DNA of 64,000 nucleotides from Paenibacillus cellulositrophicus (GCF_009363095.1 NZ_CP045295.1:2778501-2842500), one strand, 5' to 3'. Counted from the first letter of the stretch, positions 47,509 through 56,479 are shown. The notes: generated by a model from the letters alone, not told the origin. Numbers and translations are program-made.

Positions 47509-47554
47509 AAAACACGAACAATTAAAACAGTGTAAAATCGAATGTTCGGATTTT
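47509..47554. promoter_or_regulatory. Pair of PurBoxes for PurR
   Basis: AAATCCGAACATT (in 47540-47554, minus strand) fits the PurBox AWWWCCGAACWWT exactly. AAAACACGAACAATT (47509-47523, plus strand) is a good inverted partner, with 16 nt between. Two divergent boxes directly upstream of the -35 match PurR operators of Bacillus pur genes. PurR itself is not in the window. Confidence 0.82.
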
Positions 47555-47569
47555 GCCGCTGATCATTCC

Positions 47570-47611
47570 TAAAACAAAACCAGTGCACCCCATATTCGGG
47601 GCACACTGGCT
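47570..47611 (-). terminator. Terminator of the universal stress protein gene
   Basis: Arms CCAGTG / CACTGG with an inner CCCC / GGGG; on the minus strand TTTTGTTTT follows. Confidence 0.75.
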
Positions 47612-47625
47612 TAAAATTCCATCAT

Positions 47626-48060
47626 TTATTTCACGACAAGCACCGGAATGGTCGCATGCTGCACGACGTTGTGGCTGACGCTGCCGAGCACGAACTCCCG
47701 GATTCCGCCCAAGCCGCGGCTGCCGATCACGATCAGATCATTGCCTTTTTCCTTGGCATATTCCAGAATGACTTCCGCAGGTCCACCCTGGATCATCTCC
47801 GCATTGTAGGCGACACCTTCGCCGTCGAGGCGTTTCTTCACTTCCGCGACCGTCTGCTCCGCGAGTTCATAGAAGTCCTGGTTGACGGATGCCGGAATCG
47901 GAGCCATGCCTTCGCCAATGAATACGCGCGGGAAATCAAAGACGTGTACGACGTCGATGACCGCGTCAGGCGCCGCTTTCGCCAGTTCGATTGCACGTTC
48001 AAGAGCCTTATTGGAAGCTTTGGAACCATCATAAGCTAAAAGAATTTTGGAAAATAACAT
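47626..48060 (-). CDS. Universal stress protein, UspA family
   Basis: A 144-aa cytosolic protein. ILLAYDGSKASNKALERAIE at the start and the ATP-binding loop GSRGLGGIREFVLGSVSHNV near 115 (G2xG9xGS type) mark an ATP-binding Usp. Role in stress or energy shortage is inferred from the family. Single gene between its own terminator and a long upstream gap. Confidence 0.92.
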   Translation of the reverse strand: MLFSKILLAYDGSKASNKALERAIELAKAAPDAVIDVVHVFDFPRVFIGEGMAPIPASVNQDFYELAEQTVAEVKKRLDGEGVAYNAEMIQGGPAEVILEYAKEKGNDLIVIGSRGLGGIREFVLGSVSHNVVQHATIPVLVVK

Positions 48061-48159
48061 GTGGACCCACCTGCGCTTTCTCTGTATGAAGTGTGAATTG
48101 AGATGTTATTAAACCGAATTAGCAAGAAATGAAACCATGTTGTAACATCAAGCGATAAA

Positions 48160-48423
48160 TCAACTCATGAAAAATGCGTACAGAACTGCGTTGACGAACA
48201 GCAGCAGCGGTATCCCGACCCGAAAGCTCAGATGCCTGGTCTTATGGCGTTTGCGGTACATGGCAATCAGTACGCCCAGCGCTCCGCCGATGGCGGCAAG
48301 CAGAAAGAGCGTTCTTTCCGGCACACGGTCACGCCTGTTTCTTGCCCTTCTTTTATCCTCGGACATGATCAGGTAACCTACCGCGTTGATAAAAATAAAC
48401 CAGATCAAGAGCGCCGTCCTCAC
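48160..48423 (-). CDS. DUF1294-family small membrane protein
   Basis: An 87-aa protein with three hydrophobic segments and the pattern FLLAAIGGALGVLIAMYRKR followed by HKTRH, typical of DUF1294. Function unknown. The start is GTG at 48423 with GGGGTGG 9 nt upstream. Single gene. Confidence 0.82.
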   Translation of the reverse strand: MRTALLIWFIFINAVGYLIMSEDKRRARNRRDRVPERTLFLLAAIGGALGVLIAMYRKRHKTRHLSFRVGIPLLLFVNAVLYAFFMS

Positions 48424-48735
48424 TTACGCTACCACCCCCGTTCTACTGCTTGCTTCTATTATAAAACTTTACTAGCCAAGAGACAAACCGCCAGGCATCC
48501 GTCTGCCAGTATTCCCAGCAAAAACGCCTACCTGGCGGAGTTTTCCTAAATATTGATGGAGCAAATCAGCGTCTCCGGCGTAACGCTCCTTACTATGACG
48601 GCTTCCTCTCGAGTATGAGAGATTCCTCTGTCTGCTAGCTAGATTCTAGCTGTGCCGGCGAGAGGAAAGCTAGGTTTGTGCATAAGCATACTTAGGCTGC
48701 TCAGCCTGAGCATGCAGCCCGGGTCTTTCAGGCTA
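48424..48735. other. Intergenic stretch downstream of topB
   Basis: 312 bp. It contains perfect arms CCGCCAGG / CCTGGCGG (about 48488-48540) with T-rich flanks on both strands, a possible terminator for topB. A stretch around 48590 (TTACTATGACGGCTTC) resembles 42991-43006. No gene is supported. Confidence 0.45.
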
Positions 48736-50874
48736 TTAACCGTTCTTTTTCTCCATCGCGGCTTTCAGCAGCTCGCCGAGGTTCGAGCCAATCGGCTCCT
48801 GCTTTTTGGCATACTGCTGTACCAGCTTGCGCTCCTCGTGCTTGTTGACGTGCTTGCTGTCCTTGTTGACTGTCTCCGTGATGCCGCAGGACAGGCACTG
48901 CACATACAGGCCGGCTTTGCCTTCCTTCATCTCCATCTTCTTGTGGCACTGCGGGCAGCGGCGGTTGGACAGGCGCTTCTCGTCCGAACGGCGGTAGCCG
49001 CAGTCCTCGCTCGGGCAGATGAGCATCTTGCCGCGCTTGCCCTTCTTCTCCAGCAGCCGGGTACCGCAGTCCGGACAGTGGCTGTTCGAGACGTTGTGCG
49101 GCTTGTAGTCCGCCTTGCTGTTCTTTACGCCTGCCACCAGATCCTTGGACATGCCGCGGATTCCCTTCAGGAACGGCTCCGGCTGCCCCTGGCCGCGGGC
49201 GATCTTCTCCAGCTCGGCTTCCCACTTGGCCGTCAGCTGCGGCGTCCGCAGCTCCGGCGCAACGAGTCCGATCAGCTGTTTGCCTTTGCCCGTCGGATGC
49301 AGCGCGTTCCCCTGGCGCTCGATCGTATCGGAGTTCACCAGCTTCTCGATAATGTCCGCGCGCGTCGCCGGGGTGCCGAGGCCGTGCTTCTCCATCTGGG
49401 ACAGAAGCGTAGCCTCTGTATACCGCTTCGGCGGCAAAGTCCGGCCGCCTTGCATGATAACACGCTGCACCTTGACGGCTTCGCCTTCGTTCAGCACGGG
49501 AAGCTGGGCTCCGCTCTCTTCGCCGTCGGCATCAGCCGACGAATCTTCATCCGATTCGTCGGAGACATCTCCGCCGTATACCTCGCGCCAGCCGCTCTCC
49601 TTGATCGTCGTCCCTTTCACATGAAGGGACTCGCCTTCCACGTCGATCGTTACCGCGACCGCGTCGTACCGTGCCGGCGGGTAGAACAGGCTGATGAAGC
49701 GCCGGACGATCAGGTCGTACAGCTTGCGTTCTTCAGTGTTCAGCTGATTCAAAAGCACCGTCTCTTCCGTCGGGATGATCGCGTGGTGATCGCTGACTTT
49801 CGAATCGTCCACGACGCGTTTGGTGATATTCAAATTTTTCCGCAGCAGCGGACGCGCGAGGGAAGCATATGGTCCAATGGCCACGCTCTCCAGGCGTTCC
49901 TTCAGCGTGCCGGTCATATCCGACGTCAGATAGCGGCTGTCGGTCCGGGGATAGGTGACGAGCTTGTGCTGCTCATACAAGCGTTGAAGCACGCCCGACG
50001 TCTGCTTCGCGGAGAAGCCGAACCGGCGGTTCGCATCCCGCTGCAGCTCGGTCAGGTCGTAAGCGAGCGGATGAGGCTCGACCTTCTCCGTCTTCTTCAC
50101 CTTGACGATCCGGCCGGACGATCCGTCCAGCTTGCGCTTCAAGGCTTCGGCCGCACTCTTGTCGAAGATGCGGGCGTCACCATTGTTCCCCCGCCACACC
50201 GCGGCAAATCCGCCGAAATCAGCCTTGATCGTGTCGTATTCCTCCGACCGGAAATTTACGATTTCATTTTCCCGGTCCATAATCATGCCCAGCGTCGGTG
50301 TCTGCACCCTTCCCGCGGAGAGCTGCGCCCCGAATTTGACCGTAAGCGCCCGCGTCACGTTCAGGCCGATCATCCAGTCGGCTTCAGCCCGGCAGCGCGC
50401 GGATTCGTACAGCCGGTCGAACTGGTTCCCCGGCTTCAGCGAAGCAAAACCTTCCTTGATCGCCTTGTCTGTCTGTGAAGATATCCAGAGCCGCTTAAAC
50501 GGCTTGTTCCATTTTCCCATCTTCATGATCCACCGGGCGAGGAGCTCCCCTTCCCGCGCGGCGTCCGTCGCCACGATCAACTCGCCGACGTCCTGGCGGC
50601 GGAGCTGCTGCTGTACAACCTTGAACTGCTGGGCGGATTCACGCAGCACCTTCAGCTTCATCGATTCCGGCAGGATCGGCAAATCCTCCAGGTTCCAGGT
50701 TGCGTATTTATTGTCGTAATCCTCGGGCTCCGCAAGTCCGACCAAATGGCCCAGCGCCCAGGTGACGATATATTTCGGACCTTCGATATATCCTTTATGC
50801 TTGTCGTGGCTTCCCATGACGCGCGCAATTTCGCGGGCCACGGAAGGCTTTTCGGCTAATACCAATGATTTCAT
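48736..50874 (-). CDS. topB: DNA topoisomerase III
   Basis: A 712-aa type IA topoisomerase that decatenates or relaxes DNA. The Toprim domain opens VLAEKPSVAREIARVMGSHD and has VATDAAREGELLARW near 104. The active-site Tyr lies in LVTYPRTDSRYL near 315. The central domain has LSAGRVQTPTLG. The C-terminus has zinc-ribbon-like cysteine pairs (CPDCGTRL, CPSEDCGY, CPQCHKKM, CLSCGI), then a basic tail. Length matches TopB with an extended zinc region. Confidence 0.94.
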   Translation of the reverse strand: MKSLVLAEKPSVAREIARVMGSHDKHKGYIEGPKYIVTWALGHLVGLAEPEDYDNKYATWNLEDLPILPESMKLKVLRESAQQFKVVQQQLRRQDVGELIVATDAAREGELLARWIMKMGKWNKPFKRLWISSQTDKAIKEGFASLKPGNQFDRLYESARCRAEADWMIGLNVTRALTVKFGAQLSAGRVQTPTLGMIMDRENEIVNFRSEEYDTIKADFGGFAAVWRGNNGDARIFDKSAAEALKRKLDGSSGRIVKVKKTEKVEPHPLAYDLTELQRDANRRFGFSAKQTSGVLQRLYEQHKLVTYPRTDSRYLTSDMTGTLKERLESVAIGPYASLARPLLRKNLNITKRVVDDSKVSDHHAIIPTEETVLLNQLNTEERKLYDLIVRRFISLFYPPARYDAVAVTIDVEGESLHVKGTTIKESGWREVYGGDVSDESDEDSSADADGEESGAQLPVLNEGEAVKVQRVIMQGGRTLPPKRYTEATLLSQMEKHGLGTPATRADIIEKLVNSDTIERQGNALHPTGKGKQLIGLVAPELRTPQLTAKWEAELEKIARGQGQPEPFLKGIRGMSKDLVAGVKNSKADYKPHNVSNSHCPDCGTRLLEKKGKRGKMLICPSEDCGYRRSDEKRLSNRRCPQCHKKMEMKEGKAGLYVQCLSCGITETVNKDSKHVNKHEERKLVQQYAKKQEPIGSNLGELLKAAMEKKNG

Positions 50875-50967
50875 GACGTACCATCCTTTCTTTCCGTCCT
50901 ATTATAACATTGAATCCGGCAGCGGATGCAAAAGGAAGGTAACCCTGTTTTATCTTATCGCCTGTGC

Positions 50968-51029
50968 AAAATAAAATCCCCCAGCGGAACTTCGGCAGGA
51001 GCCGAGGATGCCACTGAAGGACCTGGGGT
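50968..51029 (-). terminator. Terminator of the 46-aa gene
   Basis: Arms CCCCAG / CTGGGG (50979-50984 and 51023-51028) with an inner CGG / CCG; on the minus strand GATTTTATTTTG follows. Confidence 0.7.
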
Positions 51030-51043
51030 GGTGCGGTAAATGC

Positions 51044-51184
51044 CTAATCCTGTTCCTGCTTCGGAATTTGGTTCAGGCTCGGCGGAAATTTAGCAGCTTT
51101 ATCCGGATGCAGTGTAGTGTATTCCTGTTTCCGGCTCGCTCTGTTTGGCAGGTTACTGTCTTTAACCGGTTTACGATGCGGCAT
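51044..51184 (-). CDS. Small basic protein, 46 aa
   Basis: Encodes MPHRKPVKDSNLPNRASRKQ and continues to NQIPKQEQD and a TAG stop. It is hydrophilic, basic and proline-rich, with no membrane segment. GGGGGGAT stands just before the ATG and a terminator follows 15 nt after the stop, so it looks like a complete transcription unit. No family is recognised; size and character recall the small proteins made during sporulation. Confidence 0.6.
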   Translation of the reverse strand: MPHRKPVKDSNLPNRASRKQEYTTLHPDKAAKFPPSLNQIPKQEQD

Positions 51185-51263
51185 GCTTATCCCCCCTTAT
51201 CCTTTAACAATCCCCCGATCGGGACGGAATTATCCATGGGGCCCTTGGGATGCCTTCGTTCGT

Positions 51264-52007
51264 TCAGTTCGTTTCTTTCAATAGAAGATATGCGTCAAAA
51301 TAATGCGACCCGTCCTCGGCTTGTCCGCTCACGTACACCCGGCCTCCGGACAGCTCTGACCGTTTCACCACCATGTCATCCCCCAATCGGGCCTCGTGAT
51401 GGTAGGTGATCCGAAAACCCGTACAAGAATAACCCGTAAGCTCCTCCTTGGTCAGCGTATCCATGCACAGATCGGCATAACGGGAATTGTTCAGATGCAG
51501 ATTAGCGTCGATCCCGCTGTAGCGTACCACGGAGCGGTACGATTCATGAAGCGGCATATCCTCAGGGATAGTTACTTTATCCGGTGCTTCACCGGCCGAG
51601 TCCTCTTCATTAATGTAGACGTCAAAAGGAAACTTGGATGGCCGCAGCATTCTGCGTTTCTGGATATCCACGAGCGCCCAAATGCTGCACGCTTCCCCGA
51701 GAATCTCCCCGCCGCTGCCATAAATCACAAAGTCCCGCTGCCACAGGGCTCCTCTCGGGCCTTTGTTCCAGGTCTCAACGTTGATTTGCTCCAGCGCCTT
51801 CGGCATCCGGCTGATGCGCAGATCCATTGTAATCAGCATCCAGCCCATGCCCGCTTCGATCATCTGGTCCCTCGTCGCCCCAAGCTGCTCCAGATCGGCG
51901 TCGGCCGTTCTCTGCGCCAAAGACAGCAGTAACGACAGCCGTGCTTCGGATTTAAAATCGATATCATTGGAATGAATTAAGTAGGTTTCAGTCCACTTGT
52001 TGCCCAT
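51264..52007 (-). CDS. Acyl-ACP thioesterase (FatA/FatB-type)
   Basis: A 247-aa double-hotdog enzyme hydrolysing acyl-ACP to free fatty acid. First hotdog: SLAQRTADADLEQLG and ETWNKGPRGALWQRDFVIYG. Second: YSGIDANLHLNNSRYADLC near 165, with the Asp/Asn/His catalytic set. Bacterial members help tune fatty acid pools; the chain length is not predictable. Divergent from the two-component system. Confidence 0.87.
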   Translation of the reverse strand: MGNKWTETYLIHSNDIDFKSEARLSLLLSLAQRTADADLEQLGATRDQMIEAGMGWMLITMDLRISRMPKALEQINVETWNKGPRGALWQRDFVIYGSGGEILGEACSIWALVDIQKRRMLRPSKFPFDVYINEEDSAGEAPDKVTIPEDMPLHESYRSVVRYSGIDANLHLNNSRYADLCMDTLTKEELTGYSCTGFRITYHHEARLGDDMVVKRSELSGGRVYVSGQAEDGSHYFDAYLLLKETN

Positions 52008-52174
52008 ACTATGCGCTCTCTCCTCTTTTTACGTTAAAATGATACTCGTACGTTGTTAGCCAGCCTCTCCATTTGGTGAAAAAGCTCTATCTTTCACGGC
52101 TGCGCCCTTTCCCTGTATGTATAAGAAGCAGCGGAACGTTCATCCTAAGGCCACAACATCGGCGGAATTTAAGT

Positions 52175-52223
52175 TAATGTTAAGAAATTCGTGACCATAA
52201 TGTTAAGGGTTTCGGTTTATAAT
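52175..52223 (+). promoter_or_regulatory. Promoter of the two-component system with 23-bp-spaced direct repeats
   Basis: The 10-mer TAATGTTAAG occurs exactly at 52175-52184 and 52198-52207, 23 bp (about two helix turns) apart. A TATAAT -10 stands at 52218-52223. There is no -35 consensus; the second repeat takes that place, as for a response-regulator-activated promoter. The same GTTAAG spacing recurs at 54348-54376. Confidence 0.6.
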
Positions 52224-52281
52224 GCTATACATCAAGCATACTCCTAGTTTCCACAATATTCAAAGAGGTGTGAATGCCGTA

Positions 52282-52989
52282 ATGTCCAGAGAAGCGATCC
52301 TGCTCGTCGATGACGAGAAAGAAATTATCGAACTGATTGAAATTTATTTAAAAAATGAAGGATACACCTTATATAAAGCATCCAATGGACTGGAGGCACT
52401 CGGAGCGCTGCAGAGCCATCCGATCGACCTCATCATCCTTGATGTGATGATGCCCCAAATGGACGGGATTCAAGCCTGCATGAAAATCCGGGAAAAGAAC
52501 AACACCCCCATCATCATGCTGTCCGCGAAAAGCCAGGATATCGATAAAATTTCCGGCCTGAGCATCGGTGCCGACGATTACGTCACCAAGCCGTTCAATC
52601 CGCTGGAGCTGGTCGCCCGCGTCAAATCGCAGCTGCGACGGTACAAGCTGTTAAATTATCGCGATACCACAGCCGAGGACGAAATCGTAATCGACGATTT
52701 GGTCATCAATACCGCCACCCATACGGTGACCGTCGGGGAGCAGGAAGTGAAGCTGACGCCTCGAGAGTTCGACATTTTGAAGCTGCTGGCCGTCAATCAG
52801 GGCATCGTGCTCAGCATGGACAAAATTTACGAAGAGGTCTGGAACGAGCCGTTCATGGAATCAAAAAACACGGTGATGGTCCATATCCGGAAGCTCCGCG
52901 AAAAGATCGAAAAGGATACTCAGCATCCGGCCTACATCAAGACCGTCTGGGGCATCGGCTACAAAATGAAATCGGCGAAGGAGGTGTAG
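52282..52989 (+). CDS. OmpR-family response regulator, VanR-like
   Basis: A 235-aa regulator. The receiver domain has the acidic pocket DDE (10-12), phospho-acceptor Asp 54 in LDVMMPQMDG, and KPF near 103. The winged-helix DNA-binding domain (about 135-232) ends KTVWGIGYKM. It resembles VanR in the receiver-linker region (ELVARVKSQLRRYK). ATG 52282 has AGAGGTG 11 nt upstream. It lies 6 bp before the sensor kinase. Autoregulation and control of the glycosylation genes are inferred from shared direct repeats. Confidence 0.92.
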   Translation: MSREAILLVDDEKEIIELIEIYLKNEGYTLYKASNGLEALGALQSHPIDLIILDVMMPQMDGIQACMKIREKNNTPIIMLSAKSQDIDKISGLSIGADDYVTKPFNPLELVARVKSQLRRYKLLNYRDTTAEDEIVIDDLVINTATHTVTVGEQEVKLTPREFDILKLLAVNQGIVLSMDKIYEEVWNEPFMESKNTVMVHIRKLREKIEKDTQHPAYIKTVWGIGYKMKSAKEV

Positions 52990-52995
52990 AGCACC

Positions 52996-54225
52996 ATGAC
53001 CACCAAGGTATACATCGGCATCCGCTGGAAGTTCCTTGCCGTGTTTCTCGGCTGCACCGGGCTGACGCTGCTGTTCGTGCTGCTCGGCCGCCTGCTCGCC
53101 TCTTATATCATTGTGCGCCCGCCTTATAATGTGCCCCTGATCTGGGTGATCAACCATATCGGCTCACGGCCGACGATCGGGGTGTTCGGTGTCGTCTTTT
53201 TCCTGTCCCTCTACGTGGCTTCCACCCGGCCCCTCGTTCGTTATGCCAAAGAGCTGGCCGGAATCCTGGAGGACATGGCCGGCGGCCGGCTCCAAGCCTC
53301 CGTCAGTGTGAAAGCTGCCGATGAGCTCGGAACGATCGCGGAACACATGAACAGCCTGTCCGGGCAAATTCATACGTACCTGGAGGAAATCAGTTACGGG
53401 CTGGCGGAGATCGCCAAGGGACATTTCGATTACGAAATTCCGGTACGGGAAAACCATGAGCTCGGCCGGATTGCCGACAGCATCAACCAGATGAGCGCTC
53501 AGCTGAACCGCTCCATTCAGGAGGAGCGTAACGCCGAAAAGACGAAAAACGATCTGATCACCGGCGTATCCCACGACCTGCGGACCCCGCTGACCTCCAT
53601 TCTCGGATTTTTGGAAATCATCGATAAAGACCGTTATGCCGACGAGGTGGAGCTTCGCTATTACATGAATATCGCTTACGAAAAATCGCTCAGCCTCAAG
53701 AAGCTGATCGACGACCTGTTTGAGTACACACGCATCAACAACGGCATGCCGCTGCACCTGCGCAAGCTGGATGTAACCGGATTGATCCGGCAGCTGGCCG
53801 AGGAGTTTGTGCCGAGCCTGGAGCAGGCGAACATGATTCTGCAGATTCACGCGCCGGAGCAGCCGGTCATCATTCAAGCCGACGGCGACCACCTCGTCCG
53901 GGCTTACGAAAATCTCATTTCCAATGCCATTAAATATGGAAGCAGCGGCAAATACATCGACGTTTATATCGAAAAGGAAGAAGCCTTTGTCCGCATACGC
54001 GTCTGCAATTACGGGGAACCCATCCCCAAACGGGATCTACCGTATATCTTCGAACGGTTCTATCGCGTAGAGCAATCGCGTTCCAAGGCGACGGGCGGTA
54101 CCGGGCTCGGGCTGGCCATCACCAAGAGCATCATTGACGTGCACGGCGGCGACATCTCCGTGGAGAGCTCGACGAACCAGACCGTGTTTGAGACCCGGCT
54201 TCCCGATCCGGCCGTGCCGGCATAG
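52996..54225 (+). CDS. Sensor histidine kinase, VanS-like
   Basis: A 409-aa membrane kinase. Two transmembrane helices (about 12-40 and 62-80) enclose only about 20 residues outside, so it probably senses within or near the membrane. Two HAMP-like segments (about 80-130 and 135-175) follow. Phospho-acceptor His 193 lies in GVSHDLRTPLTS. The ATPase domain has NLISNAIKYG (N box), IFERFYRVEQSRS and GGTGLGLAITKSI (G box). AAGGAGGTG lies upstream of the ATG. Confidence 0.93.
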   Translation: MTTKVYIGIRWKFLAVFLGCTGLTLLFVLLGRLLASYIIVRPPYNVPLIWVINHIGSRPTIGVFGVVFFLSLYVASTRPLVRYAKELAGILEDMAGGRLQASVSVKAADELGTIAEHMNSLSGQIHTYLEEISYGLAEIAKGHFDYEIPVRENHELGRIADSINQMSAQLNRSIQEERNAEKTKNDLITGVSHDLRTPLTSILGFLEIIDKDRYADEVELRYYMNIAYEKSLSLKKLIDDLFEYTRINNGMPLHLRKLDVTGLIRQLAEEFVPSLEQANMILQIHAPEQPVIIQADGDHLVRAYENLISNAIKYGSSGKYIDVYIEKEEAFVRIRVCNYGEPIPKRDLPYIFERFYRVEQSRSKATGGTGLGLAITKSIIDVHGGDISVESSTNQTVFETRLPDPAVPA

Positions 54226-54245
54226 CCATTTTCCTTTCCCCATAC

Positions 54246-54297
54246 AAAAAGCAGATAACCTCATCCCATCTGGGGAGTGCGGCTATCTGCTTTTTTG
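54246..54297 (+). terminator. Terminator of the two-component system
   Basis: Arms AAAAGCAGATA / TATCTGCTTTT, then TTGG. It closes the regulator-kinase operon, so the genes downstream need their own promoter. Confidence 0.85.
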
Positions 54298-54347
54298 GTG
54301 CTATTCTGCTCCCCGCCGCATTTTTTAACAGAAAAACTTAAGCGTTT

Positions 54348-54392
54348 GTTAAGCATTTGGGTAGGCTCCCGTTAAGAACTCTCCTGTAATCT
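54348..54392 (+). promoter_or_regulatory. Candidate promoter of the glycosylation operon with the same direct repeats
   Basis: GTTAAG at 54348-54353 and 54371-54376, again exactly 23 bp apart. A weak -10 TAATCT at 54387-54392 has the same offset (16 bp) from the second repeat as the TATAAT of the regulator gene. A third GTTAAG at 54402 is out of phase. The regulator probably binds here. Confidence 0.5.
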
Positions 54393-54480
54393 TAGATTCA
54401 AGTTAAGAGGACAGCAGGCATCGTCCGTGAGGAGAGCTGTTTGTCTCCCATGTCTGTCAAGGAAGGAGCACGAAATCCGT

Positions 54481-55755
54481 ATGTACACCATCACTTCAAA
54501 ATGGTTTGCCCCAAAAAAAACACTGCTCATCACGATTTTCGTGCTGATCTTCGCGCTGGCTGCCTATGTGCGGCTGGACTTTCTGCTTTCGGTCACCCAT
54601 AAGGTTTCGCATGACACGCTGAATTACGACATCATGGTCCGGCAGCTGCTCGAAAAAGGAATCTACGCTTACAAGGATACCCAGCCGAACGCCCAGGTCA
54701 CGCCAGGGTATCCGCTGTTTATGGCGGCCATCTACAAGCTGGTCGATTACCAGCATCATGATCCGTTCCCCTACATCCGTTACATTCAGGTCGTGATCAG
54801 CCTCGTCACCCTGTGGCTCATTTACTCGGTCGCCCGAAAGCTCTCAGGCCGGACCGTTTCGATGATCGTGCTGCTCATCAGCAGCGTGTATCCGCCTTTT
54901 ATTTGGAGCAACGGTGCGGTTCTGACCGAGACGCTGGCCTGCTTTTTCCTGATGCTGTATATCCGTCTGCAGCTTGAAGTCTTCGAGCGCAGAACACGAA
55001 CCCTCGCTCTGCTGAGCGGGGCGGCGATGGGCCTGCTGGTGCTGACGCGTCCGGAGTTTTTAATTCTGATCGCGCCGGTGTACGGGCTGTATTGGCTCTG
55101 GAAAAAGGAAATCCGCCTCACGCTCAAGCTGCTGCTGTTCACCTGCATCGGAACAGGGATCGTCCTCGCTCCTTGGGTGGTCCGCAACATGGTGACCCTG
55201 CACGAAGTCGTGATCGCCTCCACCCAGGTCAATCCGTTTGCCGCCGGCACCTATCCGGACAAAAATTACAACGACGGCCTGGTTGACCGGCATGGTAAAA
55301 CCCAGATGGAAGTCGCCAAAGAGCGGCTGAAGATCGGTTTTACGCAGCACACATGGCAGTTCGTCAAATGGTACACCGTCGGCAAGCTCAAGTACATTTA
55401 TTCGAATATGTACTTCGGCAGCGGCCACAGCCCGTTATACCGTGTGCTTCCGAGCCCGCTGGGCAGCCTGCTGCATGTGGCGCTCGTGTGGTTCTGTCCC
55501 GTGGCCCTGGTCGCATCGCTTCGGAAATGGAAGCAGCCATTAACGCTGATGACGCTGATTGTAGCGGTCATGACGGTTACCCGCCTGGCCTTCGTCCCTG
55601 AGTTCCGCTATAACTACACCGCCATGCCGCTGATCATCATGCTGGATGCGGCCGCGGGGATCGCCATCCTCCGCTGGGTGTGGCAGAAATGGACCCGCTC
55701 TTCAAATTCACGTAAAGGAGCCGTTACTTATGCTGAATCGACCGGAAAGTCATAA
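54481..55755 (+). CDS. GT-C/GT39-like membrane glycosyltransferase
   Basis: A 424-aa membrane protein of the dolichyl-phosphate-mannose mannosyltransferase (GT39/ArnT-like) type. About ten helices follow the N-terminal helix ITIFVLIFALAAYVRLDFLL. The outer loop has SHDTLNYDIMVRQLL and VTPGYPLFMAAIYKL, where the Asp would be catalytic. Such enzymes take sugar from polyprenyl phosphate on the outer membrane face and attach it to cell-wall polymers or proteins. ATG 54481 follows AAGGAG. Overlaps the GT2 gene by 26 bp. Confidence 0.85.
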   Translation: MYTITSKWFAPKKTLLITIFVLIFALAAYVRLDFLLSVTHKVSHDTLNYDIMVRQLLEKGIYAYKDTQPNAQVTPGYPLFMAAIYKLVDYQHHDPFPYIRYIQVVISLVTLWLIYSVARKLSGRTVSMIVLLISSVYPPFIWSNGAVLTETLACFFLMLYIRLQLEVFERRTRTLALLSGAAMGLLVLTRPEFLILIAPVYGLYWLWKKEIRLTLKLLLFTCIGTGIVLAPWVVRNMVTLHEVVIASTQVNPFAAGTYPDKNYNDGLVDRHGKTQMEVAKERLKIGFTQHTWQFVKWYTVGKLKYIYSNMYFGSGHSPLYRVLPSPLGSLLHVALVWFCPVALVASLRKWKQPLTLMTLIVAVMTVTRLAFVPEFRYNYTAMPLIIMLDAAAGIAILRWVWQKWTRSSNSRKGAVTYAESTGKS

Positions 55756-56479
55756 CAATCCCAAAGTGCTCGTCATCGTGCCCGCTTATAACGAGGCGGA
55801 AGGGATCGGGCAGGTCATCCGCCGGCTCCGCGAAGACGCGCCTTACGCAGACGTGCTCGTCATCAACGACGGGTCGAGCGACGCCACCAGCCGGATCGCC
55901 CGGGCGTCCGGGGCCAATGTCATCGACCTGACCTGCAACTTGGGCATCGGTGGCGCGGTGCAGACCGGCTACCGCTACGCGGCGGAGCATCACTATGACT
56001 ACGCCGTACAGATCGACGGCGACGGTCAGCACAATCCGTGCGATCTGCGCCGCCTCCTGTCAGCCCAGTTCGATACCGGCGCCGATATGGTGATTGGCTC
56101 CCGCTTTATTACCAAAGAGGGCTTTCAGTCGACTTTCGCCCGCAAAATGGGCATCGGTCTGCTGTCCGCCCTCGTGACCCGGCTCACCGGGCAGAACGTG
56201 ACCGATCCGACCTCCGGCTACCGCCTGTGCGGACGGCGGGCTATCTCCCTGTTCGCACGCGAATACCCGACCGACTATCCCGAGGTAGAGGCGCTGATGC
56301 TGCTCTACAACCGGGAGCTGTCCTTTACGGAAATTCCCGTCGTGATGAATGAGCGTCAGGGAGGCGTCTCCAGCATCTCGGCCATGAAATCCGTGTATTA
56401 CATGTCCAAGGTCATCCTGTCGGTTCTGCTCATGAAAACCAAGAAAAAGAGAGCGTGGGAAAACCGCTATGAATCTTAA
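55730..56479 (+). CDS. Polyprenyl-phosphate glycosyltransferase, GT2 (DPM-like)
   Basis: A 249-aa soluble GT2. VLVIVPAYNEAEGIGQVIRR at the start, INDGSSDATSRIA near 45, the DxD-type DGDGQHNP near 98, and TDPTSGYRLCGRRA near 160 match dolichyl-phosphate mannose synthases and their bacterial undecaprenyl-phosphate counterparts. It should charge a lipid carrier with sugar from a nucleotide donor on the inner face. No C-terminal membrane helices, as in DPM1-like forms. ATG 55730 follows AAAGGAG. Confidence 0.9.
   Translation: MLNRPESHNNPKVLVIVPAYNEAEGIGQVIRRLREDAPYADVLVINDGSSDATSRIARASGANVIDLTCNLGIGGAVQTGYRYAAEHHYDYAVQIDGDGQHNPCDLRRLLSAQFDTGADMVIGSRFITKEGFQSTFARKMGIGLLSALVTRLTGQNVTDPTSGYRLCGRRAISLFAREYPTDYPEVEALMLLYNRELSFTEIPVVMNERQGGVSSISAMKSVYYMSKVILSVLLMKTKKKRAWENRYES

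Noticed and set aside
42965..48610. Shared motif TTACTATGRCGGYTTC after purC and after topB
   Set aside because: The match is about 16 bases, one copy lies right at the purC stop, and no palindrome or longer homology was seen; probably chance.
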